A stretch of 10,586 nt of DNA, from the NCBI GenBank assembly GCA_903910495.1, contig CAIVZW010000841.1, forward strand, positions 1-10,586, read 5' to 3'. The stretch comes from an uncultured beta proteobacterium. Lineage in GTDB: Bacteria > Pseudomonadota > Gammaproteobacteria > Burkholderiales > Rhodocyclaceae. Positions 6,572 to 10,586 of the stretch are shown here, one piece after another. Every line of letters starts with the position of its first letter. Within the stretch, counting starts at the first letter, position 1. Under the pieces are notes generated by a model. It was given only the letters and a program-made list of their open reading frames with translations, ran no database searches and was not told the origin of the DNA. A program made the translations under genes and the position numbers.

Positions 6572-6736
6572 TAACTCGGTTTTCATGCCCAGGCGTGTGT
6601 GCGCATGGGGGTGAGGCGCAAGGAATTCGAAGAAGTGTTGCAAGTCGCCATTTACATGGGTGGTGGCCCGTCGGCCATGACGGCGGCCGAAGCCATGCTG
6701 GCTTATGAAGAATTTGGCGGAGAGAAAGTAGCCTGA
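6572..6736 (+). pseudogene. Truncated AhpD/carboxymuconolactone decarboxylase-family remnant
   Basis: Frame 6575-6736, closed at TGA 6734-6736, encodes a clear C-terminal half of the CMD/AhpD-like fold: LGFHAQACVRMGVRRKE, followed by QVAIYMGGGPSAMTAAEA and ending EEFGGEKVA. The family normally has about 100 residues, with a catalytic CxxC...H motif immediately before the retained GFHAQ segment. Here a TAA (6572-6574) sits where the second cysteine would be, and nothing resembling the N-terminal half is found upstream in any frame. The first ATG in frame is 6605, giving 43 residues. It is therefore a remnant, or at best a small orphan domain. It lies 42 nt before the peroxiredoxin; AhpD-like proteins serve as reductants for AhpC-type peroxiredoxins, so an old AhpD-like/peroxiredoxin operon has probably lost its first gene. 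Confidence 0.7.
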
Positions 6737-6778
6737 ATCCCGCCCCCTGTTTCATCAACCCGTAACCAGGAGCACACT

Positions 6779-7420
6779 ATGGAAACCGTAATCTCTGCTT
6801 TTCCGCGTTTGAATGAACCCGCACCCGATTTCAGCGCCAGAACCACTTTTGGCGATCGTAGCCTGTCGGATTATCGCGGCAAATGGCTGATCCTGTTTTC
6901 GCATCCCGCCGACTTCACCCCGGTGTGTACCACTGAATTCATTGGGTTTGCCAAGGCCGCGCCAAAGTTTCAGTCGATGGGTTGCGAACTACTGGGTTTG
7001 TCGATCGATAGCCTGTTCTCGCACATCGCCTGGACGCGCAATATCAAGGAAAAATTTGGCGTCGAGATTCCTTTCCCGATCATCGAAGACCTGAAGATGG
7101 ATGTGGCGCGTTCCTACGGCATGATCCACCCGGGTGCGGGCGACACCTCGGCCGTGCGTGCCACCTTCCTTATCGACCCTAACGGTGTTCTTCGCGCCAT
7201 GGTGTACTACCCTATGAGCAACGGGCGCAGTATTGACGAATTTGTCCGTCTGCTTACCGCACTGCAAACCAGCGATGCAAACGGTGTGGCGACCCCTGAA
7301 AACTGGCACGCCGGAGAACCGGTCATTGTTCCTCCACCGAAAACAGCAGAAGCGGCCGAAAAGCGTGCTGACGCGGGCTATGACTATGTGGATTGGTATT
7401 TCTCGAAGAAGACTATTTAA
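6779..7420 (+). CDS. Peroxiredoxin, Prx6/1-Cys-like
   Basis: A 213-residue thiol peroxidase reducing hydrogen peroxide, organic peroxides or peroxynitrite. The thioredoxin-fold core carries the peroxidatic motif P-A-D-F-T-P-V-C with Cys50, followed by TTEF. The catalytic arginine lies in AVRATFLID. The C-terminal extension (PENWHAGEPVIVPPPKTAEAAEKR) is typical of the Prx6 and archaeal-type subfamily rather than of AhpC. The only other cysteine seen is in SMGCELLG (Cys69), and no C-terminal resolving Cys is present, so it probably works as a 1-Cys enzyme recharged by an external thiol such as thioredoxin. The start is ATG 6779, with AGGAG 7 nt upstream. It follows the broken AhpD-like gene. 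The 142-nt gap after it (7421-7562) holds no gene and no convincing terminator. Confidence 0.92.
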   Translation: METVISAFPRLNEPAPDFSARTTFGDRSLSDYRGKWLILFSHPADFTPVCTTEFIGFAKAAPKFQSMGCELLGLSIDSLFSHIAWTRNIKEKFGVEIPFPIIEDLKMDVARSYGMIHPGAGDTSAVRATFLIDPNGVLRAMVYYPMSNGRSIDEFVRLLTALQTSDANGVATPENWHAGEPVIVPPPKTAEAAEKRADAGYDYVDWYFSKKTI

Positions 7421-7562
7421 CGCAACTTAAAGCCCTGTACTGAAAACTGCATCTATGGGCGATGTTCACGAGTCATGCTGTAGAAGGCTTACGAGAATTG
7501 CCTTTCACGGCATGGCTCTCTCAAGAAAGTCATCTTTATTGTCTTCTAACCTATTGTCAGTA

Positions 7563-7922
7563 TCAGCAATTTTTTGTATTGCAGACCTTGAGACTCCGGG
7601 CTAAATCATCGATTCCGCCGCCATCGATAATGTGCTGATAACCTTGTTTCTCCAGCATCCCTCGCGCCAACGCCGAGCGACGCCCACTGCGGCAATAGAC
7701 CAGGACAGGACTATCCTTTTTCAACCCCTTTATGGACTGAATCCCCTGTCCGATCTGATCGACAGGAATGTTGATCGCGCCATCAATATGGCCAGCAGAA
7801 AATTCCTGCGGGGTGCGGACGTCAATGATGACTGCAGGCTTTGTGCCGTTAAAACTCACATCTTTGGCATGGGCTGTCAGTGCAAACAAAACCAGCACCA
7901 CTGCCTGTAGAAAAATCTTCAT
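7563..7922 (-). CDS. Periplasmic single-domain rhodanese (sulfurtransferase)
   Basis: A 119-residue protein with an N-terminal signal peptide (MKIFLQAVVLVLFALTAHA, probable cleavage after Ala19), so exported to the periplasm. The rhodanese domain shows VIIDVRTPQEFSAGHIDGAINIP at 31-53 and the active-site loop CRSGRRS at 77-83, with the persulfide-forming Cys77. The second Arg and the compact loop fit PspE/GlpE-type enzymes moving sulfane sulfur to a thiol acceptor or cyanide. The end is unusual: VCNTKNC places Cys114 and Cys119 at the C-terminus, possibly a second redox or sulfur-relay pair. The start is ATG 7922-7920, with AAAGGAG at about 6 nt. It lies 45 nt downstream of the A-type carrier gene and is probably co-transcribed with it, although the two products should be in different compartments. 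Confidence 0.9.
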   Translation of the reverse strand: MKIFLQAVVLVLFALTAHAKDVSFNGTKPAVIIDVRTPQEFSAGHIDGAINIPVDQIGQGIQSIKGLKKDSPVLVYCRSGRRSALARGMLEKQGYQHIIDGGGIDDLARSLKVCNTKNC

Positions 7923-7967
7923 GAAAACTCCTTTTGCAACGTTCTGGTCGATTGCAAAGAAGTATGC

Positions 7968-8291
7968 TCAGACGTAGAAACTTCCACCACAACCACAATG
8001 GTTTTTCACATTCGGGTTGTTTATTGAAAAACCTCCTTCGTCACCCTCTCTTGAATAGCCAATTTCAGTGCCATCGACATAGACAAGCGACTTGGGGTCA
8101 ATATATATCATTGCACCATGACTTTCATACATAAGGTCATATTCATCGGCTTCGTCCACAAACTCCAGCCTGTAGGTCATACCATCGCATTCCGAAGTCT
8201 GAACCATTAGACGAATACCAAGACCGCCGCCGCGCTGAGCCAGATAATTTTGCATCTCTTGTGCGGCGGTTTTACTGAAACTGAGCGCCAT
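7968..8291 (-). CDS. A-type iron-sulfur carrier protein (IscA/HesB family)
   Basis: A 107-residue cytoplasmic scaffold/carrier that holds an Fe-S cluster or iron and passes it to apo-proteins. The three invariant cysteines are in the canonical places: C35 in TSECDGM, and C99 and C101 in HCGCGGSFYV. The start is set at ATG 8291-8289, whose product begins MALSFSKTAAQEMQNYL, the normal family start. GGGAG lies 9 nt upstream. An in-frame ATG at 8357 would add 22 unrelated residues, and it falls inside the palindrome at 8347-8368. No isc or suf neighbours are present, so this is a stand-alone copy serving the local system or acting as an ErpA/IscA paralogue. It precedes the rhodanese gene, which suggests a sulfur/Fe-S link, and its promoter shares the operator motif with the ORP-like cluster. 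Confidence 0.9.
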   Translation of the reverse strand: MALSFSKTAAQEMQNYLAQRGGGLGIRLMVQTSECDGMTYRLEFVDEADEYDLMYESHGAMIYIDPKSLVYVDGTEIGYSREGDEGGFSINNPNVKNHCGCGGSFYV

Positions 8292-8346
8292 TCCTTGATC
8301 TCCCGAAGTGTCTTGTCTTGCACGAGCAAGGATCTTTCCCTGCTTT

Positions 8347-8368
8347 AATGTTGGCATATGCTAACATT
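8347..8368. promoter_or_regulatory. Candidate operator upstream of the A-type carrier gene
   Basis: A 22-bp palindrome with one mismatched pair; its central 18 bases are TGTTGGCATATGCTAACA. It is the best copy of the motif also found at 1875-1894, 1949-1966 and 2016-2033. On the minus strand a possible -35 (TTTACC) and -10 (TAGCAT), spaced 18, place the site over the -10 element, which fits repression of the leftward A-type carrier/rhodanese unit. It could also affect the divergent NifX gene. Confidence 0.55.
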
Positions 8369-8462
8369 GTCTATCGTTTCTGGTAAACCGCAAGAGCAAA
8401 GCATGGAGAAGAGAAGATCATCCCGTTACGTCATGCAGTTTCGCTATCCAATCCGATAATCA

Positions 8463-8476
8463 TTGCATTATTGCAA
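8463..8476. promoter_or_regulatory. Candidate enhancer dyad TTGCA-N4-TGCAA
   Basis: Five-bp inverted arms TTGCA and TGCAA lie around TTAT, about 115-128 bp upstream of the transcription start predicted from the sigma-54 promoter at 8564-8579. That is the usual distance range for an enhancer-binding protein site. A single copy without experimental data is weak evidence. Confidence 0.3.
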
Positions 8477-8563
8477 GCAGCTATTGGACTTTTCGTGGGC
8501 CTATAAATTCGTAACGTTCTGTTATTTGTAGATTTGTTTACGACTGTTGGGCTTGTGGCGGTA

Positions 8564-8579
8564 TGGCACACAGATTGCT
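8564..8579 (+). promoter_or_regulatory. Sigma-54 (-24/-12) promoter
   Basis: TGGCACACAGATTGCT matches the consensus TGGCAC-N5-TTGCW with no mismatch: GG at 8565-8566 and GC at 8577-8578. The predicted start of transcription is near 8590, 22 nt before the ATG at 8612 of the NifX-like gene. It is the only full match I found in the intergenic regions of the window. The sigma-54 activator at 5167-6480 is the obvious candidate regulator. Confidence 0.8.
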
Positions 8580-8611
8580 GCATGAATCATGTCGCAATCA
8601 ACGCAAGAACC

Positions 8612-9019
8612 ATGAAAACGGCTATTCCTCTATCCCGGGACCGGATTACTCCACTATTCGATGTGGCAGAATCTTTTCTACTGGTCAATCCGACGCAACC
8701 CGACGACGCAGAAATCATTCTGTCCATGCCGAAAGTCAGCATAGCCGAAAAGTGCCTGCGTTTGCACGAACATGGAGTAGGCGTTTTACTCTGTGGGGCA
8801 GTGTCCCGCGTATGGCGCGAGCATCTGAGCGGACTTGGAATTGAAGTTCATGCCTTTCTGACTGGCAATGCACATGAGGTATTACAAACCTATCTGCGTG
8901 ATGGCAACCCCGGACTTGTCCGGTATGCCATGCCAGGCTGCGGACATGGTGCTTGCGGTCAAAGACGGCGCCAACGTCGGCGCTTGTTTTGCGACTCTGA
9001 TTCACTTTTTAAGGAGTAA
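8612..9019 (+). CDS. NifX/NifB-family cluster-binding protein with Arg/Cys-rich tail (third copy)
   Basis: A 135-residue protein, starting MKTAIPLSRDRITPLFDVAESFLLVN, which is the N-terminal strand pattern of the dinitrogenase iron-molybdenum cofactor-binding family. GVGVLLCGAVSR (Cys61) occupies the mid-domain position that holds the GHCG or GGMG loop in the other two copies. The domain ends near residue 105. It continues with PGCGHGACGQRRRQRRRLFC, a basic tail with cysteines C110, C115 and C127 that could bind nucleic acid, metal or a partner. ATG 8612 is chosen because the sigma-54 promoter predicts transcription from about 8590, which excludes the longer starts at 8534 and 8582. The ribosome binding site is weak (AAGAA). 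The next gene begins 4 nt after its stop, so the pair forms a sigma-54-driven operon. Confidence 0.8.
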   Translation: MKTAIPLSRDRITPLFDVAESFLLVNPTQPDDAEIILSMPKVSIAEKCLRLHEHGVGVLLCGAVSRVWREHLSGLGIEVHAFLTGNAHEVLQTYLRDGNPGLVRYAMPGCGHGACGQRRRQRRRLFCDSDSLFKE

Positions 9020-9023
9020 GAGA

Positions 9024-9296
9024 ATGCCACGTTTTGATGGAACAGGCCCACAAGGGCAAGGAAACATGGGCGGACGTCGTTCAGGTCGCTGCAAGATCGG
9101 GAGCAATCTACCAGGCCAAGGCCAAGGCGGTCGCCAGAGACAACGTAATGGCGGCCAAGGTCGATTTGGCGATTTTCAGCCTGTTGACGCCAATCAGGAT
9201 CTAGGCTTTGTGGGTTCCTGCATTGAGCGTTTGCAGTCGGAAATTCAAGCATTGCAAGCACGTCTTGCCAATTTGAAGACACCAGCAGGCAAATAG
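9024..9296 (+). CDS. DUF5320-type small Gly/Gln/Arg-rich protein with C-terminal coiled coil
   Basis: A 90-residue protein starting MPRFDGTGPQGQGNMGGRRSG, matching the MPxFDGTGPxGxGPxTGRxxG opening of the DUF5320 family. These small proteins are often encoded beside NifX-like and MinD-ferredoxin genes, and their function is unknown. A low-complexity Gly/Gln/Arg middle (about 30-48) is followed by a helical segment with heptad-like spacing (CIERLQSEIQALQARLANL, 66-84) that probably oligomerises. Cysteines are C23 and C66. AAGGAG at 9011-9016 overlaps the stop of the preceding gene, and the start is ATG 9024. Co-transcription with the third NifX gene suggests that it is a partner or accessory subunit of the cluster-binding protein; this is inference. 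Confidence 0.8.
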   Translation: MPRFDGTGPQGQGNMGGRRSGRCKIGSNLPGQGQGGRQRQRNGGQGRFGDFQPVDANQDLGFVGSCIERLQSEIQALQARLANLKTPAGK

Positions 9297-9311
9297 ACCC
9301 AGGAAACGCCA

Positions 9312-9339
9312 GGCATGGCTGCTTTGCGGCAGTCATGCC
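9312..9339 (+). terminator. Strong hairpin after the sigma-54 operon (terminator-like, no T-tract)
   Basis: Arms GGCATGGCTGC (9312-9322) and GCAGTCATGCC (9329-9339) pair over 11 bp with one G-U, around a 6-nt loop. It begins 15 nt after the DUF5320 stop. No U-rich tract follows, so it may be a Rho-assisted end, an RNA stabiliser or an attenuator. The ATG at 9335 lies inside its right arm. Confidence 0.45.
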
Positions 9340-9361
9340 CTTGCCTGAAATCAAGAATCTG

Positions 9362-9796
9362 ATGGACTCAAAAGTATTGAGGAAATTACGTCCATCAACG
9401 ACAGTGCCAACTCCAGGCAGTCATGTCAATTGTATGGTTTGCGGCCGGTACGACTCGCTTGGACTGCGATTCCGAACGAAGGGGAATAGTGTTGAAGCAC
9501 TATTTCAGGCGGATCCGAAATGGCAGGGATATCAGGGTGTCCTGCACGGCGGAATGATCAGCACCTTGCTTGATGCAGCAATGACGCACTGCCTCTTTGA
9601 TCATGGCATCGAAGCCATGACAGCGGATTTGAAGATCCGCTTTCTCAAGCCGGCACCCTGTACGGAATTCTTATTATTGCGAGCTCACTTGCTGAGCGAG
9701 CGGCGCCATCTTTATCAACTTTCTGCTGAACTGATCTGTGCCGGCGAGTTAATCGCCCGGGCCGAGGCCAGGTTCATGCGGAGAAAATCAGGATGA
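9362..9796 (+). CDS. PaaI-type hotdog-fold acyl-CoA thioesterase
   Basis: A 144-residue cytoplasmic enzyme of the hotdog superfamily that hydrolyses acyl-CoA thioesters; substrate is unknown. The N-terminal CMVCGRYDSLGL (C24, C27) is the common CxxCGxxxxxGL opening of this branch. It is followed by the signature VLHGGMISTLLDAAMTHCL, with His62-Gly-Gly, which forms the helix and oxyanion region, and by LKIRFLKPAP, the strand typical of PaaI-like proteins. Start choice is uncertain: ATG 9335 would add nine residues but lies in a strong hairpin, and neither site has a good ribosome binding sequence; 9362 is chosen because it clears the hairpin. The stop overlaps a possible start of dsbB (ATGA at 9793-9796), suggesting co-transcription. 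Relation to the metallocluster genes is not evident. Confidence 0.85.
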   Translation: MDSKVLRKLRPSTTVPTPGSHVNCMVCGRYDSLGLRFRTKGNSVEALFQADPKWQGYQGVLHGGMISTLLDAAMTHCLFDHGIEAMTADLKIRFLKPAPCTEFLLLRAHLLSERRHLYQLSAELICAGELIARAEARFMRRKSG

Positions 9797-9810
9797 CTGA
9801 GGGGATCAAA

Positions 9811-10353
9811 ATGGGAGTTTTCACGGGAAATTTTGGGCTGAAGGGCAATAAGGCAACAGCTTTACGACTGAACTACGCAGGACTCACCCTATTTTGCGCG
9901 ACAGGCGTGGTGTTTGCGCTCTACATGCAGCACTACGAATATGTAGTGCCATGCCCCTTGTGTATTTTTCAGCGCATTGGACTGATGGCCTGCGGAGCAC
10001 TAGCCTTGTTTGCAAGCTTGCTCCCTCTAACCCGCCTGATCTGGTTCTGGCCTTCGTTGATCGGACTGGCTGCGATAAGCGGAGCCGGTGTTTCCATACG
10101 TCACATCCAGATTCAGCAATCCCTCGCCACCACTAAGGCCCTAACCTGTGGTGCCGGATTGGACTTCATGGTGCAAACTCATAGTTTGCCGGACGTCATC
10201 GCTTCCGTTCTGTCCGGACACGGGGATTGCACCGTGATTGACTGGCAGCTTGGTTTTTTGACCCTACCGATGCTGGCATTGGCTGGCTTTATCCTGATCT
10301 TTTTTTGGGTAGTATTTATTGGCTTTCGCCATAAATACTATAATATGGTTTAA
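9811..10353 (+). CDS. dsbB: Disulfide bond formation protein DsbB
   Basis: A 180-residue inner-membrane protein with four membrane segments (about 23-41, 55-72, 77-95 and 145-170). The first periplasmic loop holds CPLC (C48 and C51), and the long second loop holds C113 (LTCGAG) and C140 (GDC), the two cysteine pairs of DsbB. It re-oxidises DsbA and passes electrons to quinone. No dsbA is adjacent. ATG 9811 is preferred because AGGGG lies 6 nt upstream; ATG 9793, overlapping the thioesterase stop, would add six residues. A Lys/Thr/Leu-rich cytoplasmic lead (KGNKATALRL) precedes the first membrane helix. The last codons contain a long perfect-arm hairpin (10310-10340). The gene continues the thiol-redox theme of the window (trxC, peroxiredoxin, rhodanese). 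Confidence 0.9.
   Translation: MGVFTGNFGLKGNKATALRLNYAGLTLFCATGVVFALYMQHYEYVVPCPLCIFQRIGLMACGALALFASLLPLTRLIWFWPSLIGLAAISGAGVSIRHIQIQQSLATTKALTCGAGLDFMVQTHSLPDVIASVLSGHGDCTVIDWQLGFLTLPMLALAGFILIFFWVVFIGFRHKYYNMV
10310..10340 (+). repeat. Long inverted repeat/hairpin inside the dsbB 3' end
   Basis: Arms TAGTATTTATTGGC (10310-10323) and GCCATAAATACTA (10328-10340) pair along their length with a single bulged T, around a TTTC loop. It overlaps the last codons of dsbB, whose stop is 10351-10353. AT-rich sequence follows but no clean T-tract. It may act as a transcription end or RNA stabiliser between dsbB and the downstream flavoprotein gene. Confidence 0.5.
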
Positions 10354-10425
10354 TTATATTCATTCTCTTGTGGACCGCGATGTGAGTAGTCCGCCGGGTT
10401 TGTAACCACTACAAAAGGAAAATCC

Positions 10426-10586
10426 ATGTCCTCTCTCAAACTGCTGGTCATCGGCGGCGTCGCTGCCGGAGCCTCATGCGCCGCCCGCGCCCGTCGCCTG
10501 TGCGAAAACGCTGAAATCACGATCATCGAGCGCGGTCCCGATGTTTCGTTTGCCAACTGCGGCCTGCCCTACTTCATCGGCGGTGA
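10426..10586 (+). CDS. CoA-disulfide reductase/NADH oxidase-type flavoprotein (5' part)
   Basis: The gene runs off the window after about 53 codons. The N-terminus has the FAD-binding Rossmann motif LLVIGGVAAGASCAARARR, with the GGVAAG form typical of CoA-disulfide reductases and related NADH oxidases or polysulfide reductases. An acidic strand end follows (ITIIERG), then the redox-active segment SFANCGLPYFIGG with the catalytic cysteine near residue 45. Enzymes of this family reduce CoA disulfide, persulfides or polysulfide with NAD(P)H, and some carry a C-terminal rhodanese domain that would lie outside this window. The start is ATG 10426, with AAAAGGAA about 5 nt upstream. It is separated from dsbB by 72 nt and a hairpin, so it may be a separate unit. 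Confidence 0.85.
   Translation, partial: MSSLKLLVIGGVAAGASCAARARRLCENAEITIIERGPDVSFANCGLPYFIGG

Noticed and set aside
6572..6574. Selenocysteine or pyrrolysine at the catalytic position of the AhpD-like remnant
   Set aside because: The codon is TAA, which is used for neither, and the upstream half of the protein is missing.
6487..6708. 73-residue plus-strand ORF
   Set aside because: It overlaps the recognisable AhpD-like remnant in another frame and has no family-like sequence.
7421..7562. Terminator between the convergent peroxiredoxin and rhodanese genes
   Set aside because: Only weak short inverted repeats (AAGGC...GCCTT, TGCC...GGCA) without T-tracts were seen.
8292..8357. N-terminal extension of the A-type carrier from ATG 8357
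   Set aside because: The added residues are not family-like and this ATG is part of the palindrome; the family start has its own ribosome binding site at 8291.
8404..8460. 18-codon ORF in the intergenic region
   Set aside because: Too short, no ribosome binding site and no recognisable sequence.
9109..9180. Repeat array in the DUF5320 gene
   Set aside because: The CCAAGG-like repetition is explained by Gly/Gln-rich coding sequence; no regular unit or spacing.

Overview
The window reads as chromosomal DNA of a free-living Gram-negative bacterium, most likely a beta- or gammaproteobacterium with sulfur or redox-oriented metabolism. That placement is inference: it rests on the zinc-ribbon thioredoxin TrxC, DsbB, a periplasmic rhodanese, a sigma-54 enhancer-binding protein with a near-perfect -24/-12 promoter, and moderate G+C with Proteobacteria-like proteins. 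No RNA gene, CRISPR array or insertion sequence is visible.

Layout. (1) Positions 1-349: the 3' part of an unrecognised gene ends at an amber codon, but protein-like sequence continues in the same frame. (2) 350-1858, minus strand: trxC followed by a SLAC1/TehA-type anion channel gene. (3) 1859-2072: a divergent control region with three dyad motifs. (4) 2073-6480, plus strand: a compact cluster of an Orange-protein/NifX-like protein, a TrmO-like methyltransferase, two MinD-type ATPases each carrying two 4Fe-4S motifs, a second NifX-like protein and a PAS-AAA+-Fis sigma-54 activator. Several genes overlap by ATGA. (5) 6572-7420: a beheaded AhpD/carboxymuconolactone decarboxylase remnant and an intact peroxiredoxin. 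(6) 7563-8291, minus strand: an A-type Fe-S carrier and a periplasmic rhodanese. (7) 8564-9296: a sigma-54 promoter, a third NifX-like protein with an Arg/Cys-rich tail, and a DUF5320-type protein. (8) 9335-10586: a PaaI-type thioesterase, DsbB, and the start of a CoA-disulfide-reductase-type flavoprotein.

How it may work together. Blocks 4 and 7 have the parts of the Desulfovibrio Orange Protein (ORP) system: NifX-fold Mo/Cu cluster proteins, paired MinD-ferredoxin ATPases and a sigma-54 regulator. Here they are combined with TrmO, an A-type Fe-S carrier, rhodanese and thiol-redox enzymes. A shared palindrome, best copy TGTTGGCATATGCTAACA, lies upstream of trxC, the ORP-like cluster (two copies) and the A-type carrier gene, which suggests that one repressor or activator controls all three. 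The only good sigma-54 promoter lies before the third NifX gene, the natural target for the window's own activator. My reading is a metal-sulfur cluster assembly or sensing regulon; the function is inferred.
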